DNA of 64,000 nucleotides, from NCBI RefSeq assembly GCF_013410105.1, contig NZ_JACCCJ010000002.1, forward strand, positions 186,001-250,000. The letters are read 5' to 3'. Both the position numbers and the translations under genes were made by a program. The notes under the pieces are model-generated. The model did no database searches. It worked only from the letters and a program-made list of their open reading frames with translations, and had not been told where the DNA came from. Each line of letters begins with the position of its first letter. Position 1 is the stretch's first letter. This document shows positions 49,762-57,830 of this stretch, piece by piece. Source of the DNA: Sphingopyxis sp. JAI108 (lineage in GTDB: Bacteria > Pseudomonadota > Alphaproteobacteria > Sphingomonadales > Sphingomonadaceae).

Positions 49762-51381
49762 GTGACCGATCGCCGCGACATGCTCAAGCTGGCCGGAGCC
49801 GGGCTGCTGGGGACAGGTTTCTCGGGCTTCGGTGCCCCCGCCGCCTTGGCAAGGGCACCGGCAGCGCCGGCTCGCTCCGGCCCCGCGCCGGCGGGGGCGA
49901 AGGGCTTCGACGGCCAGCGCAAGGCCGACCTCGGCGACGGGCGCTTCCTCAATCCGATCATGGCGGGCGACCATCCCGATCCGTCGATCCTGAAGGATGG
50001 CGCCGACTATTATATGACCTTTTCGACCTTCGACAGCTATCCGGGTCTGGTCATCTGGCATTCGCGCGACCTGGTGAACTGGCGCCCGATCGGCCCCGCG
50101 CTACGCAAGAATATCGGGTCGGTATGGGCACCCGAACTGTGCAAGCACGGGGGCCGCTTCTATCTCTACATTCCGACCAAGGGCCCGAACACGAGCTGGG
50201 TGATCTGGGCCGACCGGATCGAGGGTCCGTGGAGCGAACCGATCGACCTGAAGCTGCCCGACCATATCGACCCCGGCCATGCGGTCGGCGAGGACGGCTC
50301 GCGCTGGCTGTTCCTGTCGGGCGGCGACCGGGTAAGGCTTTCGGACGATGGCCTCGAACGCATCGGCGAGCCCGAGCATGTCTATGATCCGTGGCGCTAT
50401 CCTTCCGACTGGGTTGTCGAAGGCTTCGCGCCCGAAGGGCCGAAGATCACGCGGCGCGGCGATTATTATTACATGATCACTGCGGTCGGCGGCACGGCGG
50501 GGCCGCCAACGGGCCATATGGTGATCGCGGCGCGGTCGAAATCGATCCACGGTCCATGGGAAAATTGCCGCGCCAATCCGCTCGTCCGCACCAGATCGGC
50601 GGCGGAAAAATGGTGGTCGCGCGGTCATGCGACGCTCGTCGAAGGACCGGCGGGCGACTGGTGGAGCGTCTATCACGGCTATGAGAATGGTTACTGGACG
50701 CTCGGGCGGCAGGCTTTGCTCGATCCCGTAGAATGGACCGATGACGGCTGGCTGCGCATGAAAGGCGGCGACCTGTCGCGGCCGATCGCGAAACCGAAAG
50801 GCGGCACGGTCGCAGGGCCGCACGGCATGGCGCTGTCGGACGATTTCGCGAGCCTCGCGCTCGGCGCGAAATGGAATTTCTTCAAGCCGGCGCCGGACGA
50901 AGCCGGTCGCGCACACGTCGAGGATGGGGCGCTCATTCTGAAAGCGCGCGGCACCGCGCCGGTCGATTCCTCGCCGCTGCTGCTGATCGCCGGCGACCAG
51001 GCGTACCGGTTCGAATGCGATATCGAGATCGCGCCGGGCGGCACGGCAGGGCTCATCCTCTTCTACGACGAAAAGCTTTATTGCGGGCTCGGCTTCGATG
51101 GCGCGCGGTTCGTCACCCACCAATATGGCATCGAACGCGCACGGCCCGCCAACCCGCATGGGACGCGGATGCGGATGCGTGTCACCAACGACCGCCATAT
51201 CGTCACCTATGACACCAGCGGCGACGGCGGAAAGACATGGGTTCGCTTCGACCGCGGCATGGAGGTGTCGGGATATCACCATAATGTGCGCGGCGGCTTC
51301 CTGATGCTGCGCCCCGGCCTCTATTCGGCGGGGCAGGGCGAGGCGCGCTTCCGCAACTTCACCTTCAGGGCGCTCGATTAA
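49762..51381 (+). CDS. Secreted glycoside hydrolase, GH43 family with C-terminal beta-sandwich
   Basis: A protein of 539 residues. The GTG start at 49762 lies 6 bases after AGGAG; no better start exists, because the ORF upstream runs through the terminator. A Tat-type signal is seen (TDRRDMLKLAGAGLLG). The five-bladed GH43 domain starts at LNPIMAGDHPDPSILKDGAD with the usual catalytic Asp in HPDPS (Asp73). It continues with SVWAPELCKHGGRFYLYIPT and a C-terminal concanavalin-like domain (LLLIAGDQAYRFECDIEIAPG). GH43 enzymes trim arabinose or xylose side chains. Its stop codon overlaps that of uxaA. Confidence 0.9.
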   Translation: MTDRRDMLKLAGAGLLGTGFSGFGAPAALARAPAAPARSGPAPAGAKGFDGQRKADLGDGRFLNPIMAGDHPDPSILKDGADYYMTFSTFDSYPGLVIWHSRDLVNWRPIGPALRKNIGSVWAPELCKHGGRFYLYIPTKGPNTSWVIWADRIEGPWSEPIDLKLPDHIDPGHAVGEDGSRWLFLSGGDRVRLSDDGLERIGEPEHVYDPWRYPSDWVVEGFAPEGPKITRRGDYYYMITAVGGTAGPPTGHMVIAARSKSIHGPWENCRANPLVRTRSAAEKWWSRGHATLVEGPAGDWWSVYHGYENGYWTLGRQALLDPVEWTDDGWLRMKGGDLSRPIAKPKGGTVAGPHGMALSDDFASLALGAKWNFFKPAPDEAGRAHVEDGALILKARGTAPVDSSPLLLIAGDQAYRFECDIEIAPGGTAGLILFYDEKLYCGLGFDGARFVTHQYGIERARPANPHGTRMRMRVTNDRHIVTYDTSGDGGKTWVRFDRGMEVSGYHHNVRGGFLMLRPGLYSAGQGEARFRNFTFRALD

Positions 51382-52874
51382 AGCGTCACACCCGACTTCC
51401 AGATCGCGATATCGCGCTCCTCATTGGCTTCGGCCTTCGTCGCTCCGCCCGAGGCGGTGGCGGCGATGAGGTCGAGCAGCGCGCCCGACGCAGCATCGAA
51501 ACCTGCGACGAGCACCTGTCCCGCATCGAAGTCGATCCACCCCGCCTTGCGCTGCGCCAGCGCGCTGTTGGAGGCGATCTTGAGCGTCGGCGCCGGAAAG
51601 CCGAGCGGCGTGCCGCGGCCGGTGGTGAACAGGATAATCGTCGCGCCCGCCGCGGTCAGCGCGGTCGAAGAGACGGCATCATTGCCCGGCGCCTCGAGCA
51701 AGGTCAGGCCGGACAGCATGGCTTCGCCGCCATAGCGCCGGACATCGACGAGCGGCACCTTGCCGCCCTTCTGCACCGCGCCGAGCGATTTTTCCTCGAG
51801 CGTCGTGATCCCGCCCGCGACATTGCCCGGCGAGGGATTCTCGCTCACCGGTTCGCCGTGGCGAACGAAATAATTCTTGAAATCGCGAACGAGCGCGACG
51901 GTGTCGTCGAACACGTCGCGCGATACCGCGCGGTCCATCAGCAGCTGCTCGGCGCCGAAAATTTCGGGTATTTCGGTCAGCACCACCTTGCCGCCTGCCG
52001 CCGCCACGGCATCGGCCATGCGCCCGACGAGCGGGTTGGCGGTGAGGCCCGAGAGGCCGTCGGAGCCACCGCATTTGACGCCGAGCACCAGCTTTGCGAG
52101 CGGCACCTCGCTGCGCGGCTGGTCGGCGCACCGCTGGGCCAGCTCGTCGACCAGCGCGAGGCAGGCGGCTTCGTCATCCTCGACCGCCTGCGCCGACAGG
52201 GTCCGAATATGCGCGCGGCGCTCGTCCGGGATCAGGTCGAGCAGCGCGCCGAGCTGGTTGCTTTCGCATCCGAGCCCGACGATCAACACCCCGCCGGCAT
52301 TGGGATGCTGCGCGAGCGCCGCGAGTAGCGCGCGCGTGTGACCGAGATCGTCGCCAAGCTGCGAACAGCCGAAGGGGTGTTTGAAAGCGTGGACGCCATC
52401 GACGCGTCCCGCATGGCGTTCGCCGGCGATTCTTGCAACGCGCGCGGCGAGGTTGCCGACGCAGCCGACGGTCGGCAGGATCCAGATTTCGTTGCGCGTC
52501 CCGACGCGTCCGTCGGATCGGACATAGCCGCGAAAAGTCCACGCCGGCGGGGCCTCGGGCTTCGTGTCGGATGCGCCCGGGACATAGCGATAGTCGCCCT
52601 CGCTGGTGAGCGCGGTCGCCAGATTGTGGCTGTGGACATGCTCGCCGGGAGCGATGTCGGCGGTCGCGATGCCGATCGGAAAGCCATATTTGATCACCGC
52701 CGCGCCGCGCGCGATCGGCGCGAGCGCGATCTTGTGCCCGCGTCCAACCGCGGCCGCGGCCCGAAGGCGGCCGTCGGCGGACAGGATGCTTCCCGCCGCG
52801 ATGTCGGCAATCGCGGTCGCGACATTGTCGGCGCCATGGACCCGCACCGCCTCGATTCCATTCTCGCCGGTCAT
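51378..52874 (-). CDS. uxaA: Altronate dehydratase UxaA
   Basis: A 498-residue full-length enzyme. It has the N-terminal SAF domain (about residues 10-90, with IAPGEHVHSHNLAT) and the large C-terminal UxaA domain (HPFGCSQLGDDLGHTRALLAAL, then LVLGVKCGGSDGLSGLTANP). It dehydrates D-altronate to KDG in galacturonate breakdown. It is divergent from the FAH-exuT-uxaC-uxuB operon, with operator 5 between. It converges with the GH43 gene and shares overlapping stop codons (TTAA). Confidence 0.95.
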   Translation of the reverse strand: MTGENGIEAVRVHGADNVATAIADIAAGSILSADGRLRAAAAVGRGHKIALAPIARGAAVIKYGFPIGIATADIAPGEHVHSHNLATALTSEGDYRYVPGASDTKPEAPPAWTFRGYVRSDGRVGTRNEIWILPTVGCVGNLAARVARIAGERHAGRVDGVHAFKHPFGCSQLGDDLGHTRALLAALAQHPNAGGVLIVGLGCESNQLGALLDLIPDERRAHIRTLSAQAVEDDEAACLALVDELAQRCADQPRSEVPLAKLVLGVKCGGSDGLSGLTANPLVGRMADAVAAAGGKVVLTEIPEIFGAEQLLMDRAVSRDVFDDTVALVRDFKNYFVRHGEPVSENPSPGNVAGGITTLEEKSLGAVQKGGKVPLVDVRRYGGEAMLSGLTLLEAPGNDAVSSTALTAAGATIILFTTGRGTPLGFPAPTLKIASNSALAQRKAGWIDFDAGQVLVAGFDAASGALLDLIAATASGGATKAEANEERDIAIWKSGVTL

Positions 52875-52905
52875 CGCCGCTCAGCGTCCGGCGCGGTGAA
52901 GAGAT

Positions 52906-52916
52906 TTGTCATACAT
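52906..52916. promoter_or_regulatory. GntR-like site before the hexuronate operon
   Basis: TTGTCATACAT differs by one base from the site at 33761-33771. TTGTCA could alternatively serve as a -35 for the operon. It lies 19 bases upstream of operator 5. Confidence 0.45.
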
Positions 52917-52934
52917 CCGATATTCGCTTGCCTT

Positions 52935-52948
52935 TGACACCGGTGTCT
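52935..52948. promoter_or_regulatory. LacI-type operator 5 (uxaA / hexuronate operon)
   Basis: TGACACCGGTGTCT contains a perfect 12-bp palindrome GACACCGGTGTC and fits the LacI-family pattern. It is between the divergent uxaA and FAH-family genes, 27 bases before the latter. Confidence 0.8.
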
Positions 52949-52974
52949 CTTACACCTCATCGCGTGAGAGGGAA

Positions 52975-53769
52975 ATGAGAAAGATGCTGGCGACAAGCGA
53001 TCAAGAGAATGTGGCGCGTGCCCTGATCGACGCGCGTGCGGGAAAGACACCGCTTACCATCTATCCCGGCGCGATGCCGCAGACGATGGCAGAGGCCTAT
53101 GCGATCCAGGATCGTGCGATCGCGTTCGACGGCCGCCGCATCGGCGGATGGAAGGTCGGGCGAATCGCCCCCGAACTTGTCGATCGCTATGGCGGCAACC
53201 GCCTGACCGGCCCCATCTTCGCCGATGAAATCGTCGATGGCGTTGCCCACCGGCCGGAGATGCCGGTCTATGCTGCCGGCTTTGCCGCGGCCGAGGCCGA
53301 GGTGCTGCTCTGCTTCGGCGACGTCGGTACGCGCGCCTATGATATCGACAGTGTGCGCGGCTGCATCGCCGACGTCCGCACGGGAATCGAAATCGCGAGT
53401 TCGCCCTTTCCCGAGATCAATCGCCACGGTCCCGCGGTCACCGCGTCGGACTATGGCAACAACAAGGGGCTGGTCCTCGGCCCGCCGATCGCCGATTGGC
53501 AGAACGCCGACCTCATCCGCATGCCCGTGGCAATGTCCATCGACGGCGCGCCGGTCGGCGCCGCGACGATGGAAGCGATGCTCGACGGCCCCTTCGGCTC
53601 GGCGCTGTTCCTGATCGAAATCCTGCGCGCGCGCGGCATAGCTATTCCACCCGGAACATGGGTGTCCGCCGGTGCGATCACCGGTATTCATGAAATCAGG
53701 CCGGGCCAGCGTGCCGAAGCAATCTTCGACGGAAAAATCCGCGTCGGCTGCTCGATCAAAGGCTATTAA
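52975..53769 (+). CDS. FAH/MhpD-family hydratase-like protein of the uronate operon
   Basis: About 264 residues from MRKMLATSDQENVARAL (52975; a second ATG at 52984 is possible). The sequence matches 2-keto-4-pentenoate hydratases: YAIQDRAIAFDGRRIGGWKVG, AAEAEVLLCFGDVGTRAYD, TGIEIASSPFPEI and GATMEAMLDGPFGSALFL. Family members act on 2-oxo acids with a divalent metal. None of the canonical galacturonate steps needs one, yet this gene leads exuT-uxaC-uxuB. It may process a side product or a related sugar acid. The exact reaction is unknown. Confidence 0.82.
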   Translation: MRKMLATSDQENVARALIDARAGKTPLTIYPGAMPQTMAEAYAIQDRAIAFDGRRIGGWKVGRIAPELVDRYGGNRLTGPIFADEIVDGVAHRPEMPVYAAGFAAAEAEVLLCFGDVGTRAYDIDSVRGCIADVRTGIEIASSPFPEINRHGPAVTASDYGNNKGLVLGPPIADWQNADLIRMPVAMSIDGAPVGAATMEAMLDGPFGSALFLIEILRARGIAIPPGTWVSAGAITGIHEIRPGQRAEAIFDGKIRVGCSIKGY

Positions 53770-53789
53770 GCCAACAACAGGAGAGGATT

Positions 53790-55097
53790 ATGGCACAGGC
53801 ATTCGCGGACGGAGGGACGGCGGCGCCGGTGCCTCGGTCGGGGCGCTACCGCTGGCTGATCGTCGCGGTGCTGTTCGCCGCTACCACGGTCAATTATATC
53901 GACCGCACCATGCTCGGCCTGCTCGCGCCGACGCTCGGCGACGAGCTGAAGTGGACCGAGAACGACTATGGCAACATCGTCACCGCCTTCCAGTTCGCCT
54001 ATGCGCTGGGCTTCCTGCTCATGGGCTGGCTGATCGACCGCTTCGGTCCCAAGATCGGCTACGGAATCGCCATTGCGATCTGGACGATCGGCCATGTCGC
54101 GCATGGTTTCGCCTCGTCGGTCGTCTCCTTCATGCTCGCGCGCGTCATCCTCGGCGTCGGCGAGGCGGGGCATTTTCCGTCGGTCGTCCGCGCGTCGAGC
54201 GAATGGTTCCCGCAAAAGGAACGCTCCTACGCGATCGGCTGGGTCAACAGCGCGACGACGATCGGCGTTATCCTCACCGCGCCGACGGTCGCCTTGTGCA
54301 TGCGCGTGCTGGGCTTCGACTGGCGCGAAACCTTCATCTACACCGGCGCTTTCGGCCTCCTGCTCCTGCTCCTCTGGCTCTGGCTCTACAGCAACCCGCG
54401 CGAAAGCGGGAAGGTCAGCGAGGCCGAGCTCGCGTGGATCGAACATGATCCGCCCGAAAAGATCGAGCGCATCGGCTGGAGCAAGATCGTCACCAAGCGC
54501 GAGGCCTGGGCCTTTGCGATCGCCAAATTCCTGACCGACCCGGTGTGGTTCCTGATGCTCTTCTGGCTGCCCAAATATTTCAGCACCACCTATGACGTCG
54601 ACTTGAAGATCGTGCTGCTGCCAATGATCATCATGTATCTGCTCTCCGACGTCGGCAGCATCTTCGGCGGCTGGGTGTCGTCGAAGCTGATCCAGTCGGG
54701 CCACAGCGTCAATTTCGCGCGCAAGGTCACGATGATTGGCGCGGGCCTTTGCGTGCTGCCCCTGCTGTTCGTCACGGGCCTTGCCAATATGTGGCTCGCG
54801 GTCGTGCTGATCGGCATCGCGCTCGCCGGGCACCAGGCCTTTTCGTCGACGATCCTGTCGATCCCGCCCGACATGTTCCCCAAACGCGCGGTCGGCTCGG
54901 TGATCGGGCTCGGCGGCTTCATGGGCGGGGTCGGCGGCATGATCATGGCGAAGTCGACCGGGCTCGTGCTCGACGCGACGGGGGGCAATTACACGGTCAT
55001 CTTCGCGGCCTGCACGACCGTCTATTTCCTCGCGGTGCTCGCGGTCCATATCCTGAGCCCGCGCCTCGAGCCGGTCAGCGTGGAAAGCGGAAAATAG
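53790..55097 (+). CDS. exuT: Hexuronate MFS transporter ExuT-like
   Basis: A 435-residue major facilitator with about 12 membrane segments. The anion:cation symporter features are TVNYIDRTMLGLLAPTLGDEL in helix 1 and FQFAYALGFLLMGWLIDRFGPK at the helix 2-3 loop. LARVILGVGEAGHFPSVVR follows. These resemble E. coli ExuT, which imports galacturonate and glucuronate. Its operon position before uxaC supports hexuronate import across the inner membrane. AGGAG precedes the start codon. Confidence 0.88.
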   Translation: MAQAFADGGTAAPVPRSGRYRWLIVAVLFAATTVNYIDRTMLGLLAPTLGDELKWTENDYGNIVTAFQFAYALGFLLMGWLIDRFGPKIGYGIAIAIWTIGHVAHGFASSVVSFMLARVILGVGEAGHFPSVVRASSEWFPQKERSYAIGWVNSATTIGVILTAPTVALCMRVLGFDWRETFIYTGAFGLLLLLLWLWLYSNPRESGKVSEAELAWIEHDPPEKIERIGWSKIVTKREAWAFAIAKFLTDPVWFLMLFWLPKYFSTTYDVDLKIVLLPMIIMYLLSDVGSIFGGWVSSKLIQSGHSVNFARKVTMIGAGLCVLPLLFVTGLANMWLAVVLIGIALAGHQAFSSTILSIPPDMFPKRAVGSVIGLGGFMGGVGGMIMAKSTGLVLDATGGNYTVIFAACTTVYFLAVLAVHILSPRLEPVSVESGK

Positions 55098-55101
55098 CTC
55101 C

Positions 55102-56514
55102 ATGCCGCGCCCGCTGCGCCTCTCCCCCGACCGCCTCTTTCCGTCCGATCCGGCGCAGCGCGACATCGCGCGCCGGCTCTATGCGGAGGTCGCGAATCTC
55201 CCGATCGTCAGCCCGCACGGGCACACCGACCCGAGCTGGTTCGCGGGCAACGCGCCTTTCGGCAATGCGGCGGAGCTGCTGCTCCACCCCGACCATTATG
55301 TGTTCCGGATGCTCTATTCGCAGGGCATATCCCTCGACGCGCTCGGCATCCGCGACGGGCAAGCCGATCCGCGTGAAAGCTGGCGGCTGTTCGCCTGGAA
55401 CTACCATCTCTTCCGCGGCACGCCGAGCCGCATGTGGATGGACTGGGTGTTCGCCGAGGCCTTCGGCTTCGACGTGCAATTTTCGGCCGAGACGTCGGAC
55501 CTCTATTACGACCGGATCACCGAGGCGCTGGCGACCGACGCCTTCCGCCCGCGCGCGCTGTTCGACCGCTTCGGGATCGAGGTGATCGCGACGACCGAAA
55601 GCCCGCTCGACACGCTCGAACATCATGCCGTCATCCGCGCCGCCAACGCCAGCGGCGAATGGGCGGGCCGTGTCATCACCGCCTATCGCCCCGACCCCGT
55701 GGTCGATCCCGAGTTCGAGGGCTTTCAGGGCAACCTCCAGCGCTTCTCCGACCTCTCGGGCGAGGATGCGTTCAGCTATGCGGGCTATCTCGCCGCGCAC
55801 CGCAATCGCCGCGCCTTCTTCGCCGAAATGGGCGCGACCTCGACCGATCACGGCCATCCGACCGCGGCGACCGCCAACCTGTCCGAGGCCGAGGCCGAGG
55901 CGCTGTTCGCGCGCGTCACCGGCGCCGATGTCAGCGCCGCCGATGCCGAGCTGTTCCGCGCGCATATGCTGACGGTAATGGCGGGGATGAGCCTTGATGA
56001 CGGTCTCGTCATGCAGATCCACCCCGGCGCGTTCCGCAATCACAATCCGTGGTTGTTCGCGAACTATGGCCGCGACAAGGGCGCCGATATTCCGATGGCG
56101 ACCGACTATGTCCACGCGCTGCGTCCGCTCCTCGGCAAATATGGCAACGAAGCCGCGCTGACGATCATCCTCTTCACCCTCGACGAGACGAGCTACGCGA
56201 GAGAGTTGGCGCCGCTTGCGGGTCATTATCCGGCGCTGAAGCTCGGCCCGGCGTGGTGGTTCCACGACAGCCCCGAAGGGATGCGCCGCTTCAGGAACCA
56301 GATGACCGAGACCGCAGGCTTCTACAACACGGTCGGCTTCAACGACGACACCCGCGCCTTCCTGTCGATCCCGGCGCGCCACGATGTCGCGCGGCGTATC
56401 GATTGCGGCTTCCTCGCGCAGCTCGTTGCCGAGCACAGACTCGAGGAATGGGAGGCGGCGGAGCTCGCGGCCGACCTCAGCTACAATCTCGCGAAGGCGG
56501 CGTACAAGCTGTGA
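55102..56514 (+). CDS. uxaC: Glucuronate/galacturonate isomerase UxaC
   Basis: A 470-residue cytoplasmic isomerase, the normal length. It converts D-galacturonate to D-tagaturonate (and glucuronate to fructuronate). Signature segments are SPHGHTDPSWFAGNAPFGNAAELL (given in part: SPHGHTDPSWF), WMDWVFAEAFGF, DDGLVMQIHPGAFRNHN and KLGPAWWFHDSPEGM. It starts 4 bases after exuT and overlaps the next gene by 4 bases (GTGA). Confidence 0.97.
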   Translation: MPRPLRLSPDRLFPSDPAQRDIARRLYAEVANLPIVSPHGHTDPSWFAGNAPFGNAAELLLHPDHYVFRMLYSQGISLDALGIRDGQADPRESWRLFAWNYHLFRGTPSRMWMDWVFAEAFGFDVQFSAETSDLYYDRITEALATDAFRPRALFDRFGIEVIATTESPLDTLEHHAVIRAANASGEWAGRVITAYRPDPVVDPEFEGFQGNLQRFSDLSGEDAFSYAGYLAAHRNRRAFFAEMGATSTDHGHPTAATANLSEAEAEALFARVTGADVSAADAELFRAHMLTVMAGMSLDDGLVMQIHPGAFRNHNPWLFANYGRDKGADIPMATDYVHALRPLLGKYGNEAALTIILFTLDETSYARELAPLAGHYPALKLGPAWWFHDSPEGMRRFRNQMTETAGFYNTVGFNDDTRAFLSIPARHDVARRIDCGFLAQLVAEHRLEEWEAAELAADLSYNLAKAAYKL

Positions 56515-57830
56515 GGCTCGGCCCCGATACGGCACTCCCGGCGTCGGTGCAGGCGCCGGACTACGACCGCGCCGTCCAGGCGGCCGGCATCGTCCATATC
56601 GGCATCGGCGCCTTTCACCGCGCGCATCAGGCGGTCTACACCGACGACGCGATGAACGCGGGCGATCGCGACTGGGGCATCATCGGCGTGTCGCTCCGCT
56701 CGGGCGGCGTCGCGGCGCAGCTGAACCCGCAAGGCGGGCTCTACACCGTCGCGACGCGTCGCGCGGCCGGGACGCGGCTGCGCGTGGTCGGTGCGGTGCG
56801 ACATGTGCTCGTCGCGGCCGACGACGCGCAGGCGGTCATCGACGCCATCGCCGCGCCGACGACGCATATCGTGAGCTTCACGGTTACCGAGAAGGGTTAT
56901 CTCCGCGGCGCCGATGGCACGCTCGATCTCGCCGCCGCGCGTGGTGCGCCGAGCCTCTATCGCTTTGTCGGCGCCGGACTTGCCGCGCGCAAGGCAGCGG
57001 GGCTTGGCGGGCTGACGCTGCTCAGCTGCGACAATCTCGCCGGCAATGGCGCGGCGCTGAAGGCGCTGATGCGCCAGTATCTCGCCGCCGAATATTCCGA
57101 TGTGCTTGGGTGGTTCGACAGCGAATGCCGCGCTCCCTCGACGATGATCGACCGCATCGTCCCCGCGACGACCGACGCCGACCGTGCCGCCATCGAGGCC
57201 ACTCTCGGTGCGCGCGACGACGGGGCGGTGGTCACCGAAGGCTTCAGCCAGTGGGTGATCGAGGATGATTTCGCCGGCCCGCGCCCGCGCTGGGAAAATG
57301 TCGGGGCCGAACTTGTCGCGGACGTCGCCCCCTATGAGACCGCCAAGCTCAGGATGCTCAACGGCGCGCATTCGGCACTTGCCTATATCGGGCTTGGAAA
57401 GGGGCATGACTATGTCCATCAGGCGATCGCCGACGCCGATGTTCGTCCGGTGATCGAGCGGCTGATGCGCGCCGAGGCCGCGCCGACGATCGCGGCGGCG
57501 CCGGGACAGGACCTCGCTGCCTATGCCGATGCGCTGCTCGACCGCTTCGCCAATCCCGCGCTGAACCATCGGCTGGTCCAGATCGCGATGGACGGCAGTC
57601 AGAAGATCCCGCAGCGCTGGCTCGAGACGCTGGCGTGGCATCAGCAACGCGGGGCGCGGTGCTCCTCGCTCGAATCCGCGATCGCGGCATGGATCGCCTT
57701 CCTGCGCAGCGATCACCCGATCGACGATCCGCTCGCCGACAAGCTACGCGAAGCGGCGGCGGGTCCGGATGCGATGGCAAAACTGTTCGGCGAAGATGGT
57801 CTGATCGCGTCGGAGTGGCGGCCGGCCTAG
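56511..57830 (+). CDS. Tagaturonate/fructuronate reductase, mannitol dehydrogenase family (UxuB/UxaB)
   Basis: A 439-residue NAD-dependent polyol dehydrogenase. The start is GTG at 56511, overlapping the uxaC stop. The N-terminal Rossmann segment is IVHIGIGAFHRAHQAVYTDDAM; SFTVTEKGYLR and the catalytic-domain KLRMLNGAHSALAYIGLG are family marks. By sequence it looks like UxuB (fructuronate to mannonate). However, the locus has UxaA and no UxuA, so it should reduce tagaturonate to altronate. It ends with an overlapping stop against the LysR gene. Confidence 0.9.
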   Translation: MRLGPDTALPASVQAPDYDRAVQAAGIVHIGIGAFHRAHQAVYTDDAMNAGDRDWGIIGVSLRSGGVAAQLNPQGGLYTVATRRAAGTRLRVVGAVRHVLVAADDAQAVIDAIAAPTTHIVSFTVTEKGYLRGADGTLDLAAARGAPSLYRFVGAGLAARKAAGLGGLTLLSCDNLAGNGAALKALMRQYLAAEYSDVLGWFDSECRAPSTMIDRIVPATTDADRAAIEATLGARDDGAVVTEGFSQWVIEDDFAGPRPRWENVGAELVADVAPYETAKLRMLNGAHSALAYIGLGKGHDYVHQAIADADVRPVIERLMRAEAAPTIAAAPGQDLAAYADALLDRFANPALNHRLVQIAMDGSQKIPQRWLETLAWHQQRGARCSSLESAIAAWIAFLRSDHPIDDPLADKLREAAAGPDAMAKLFGEDGLIASEWRPA

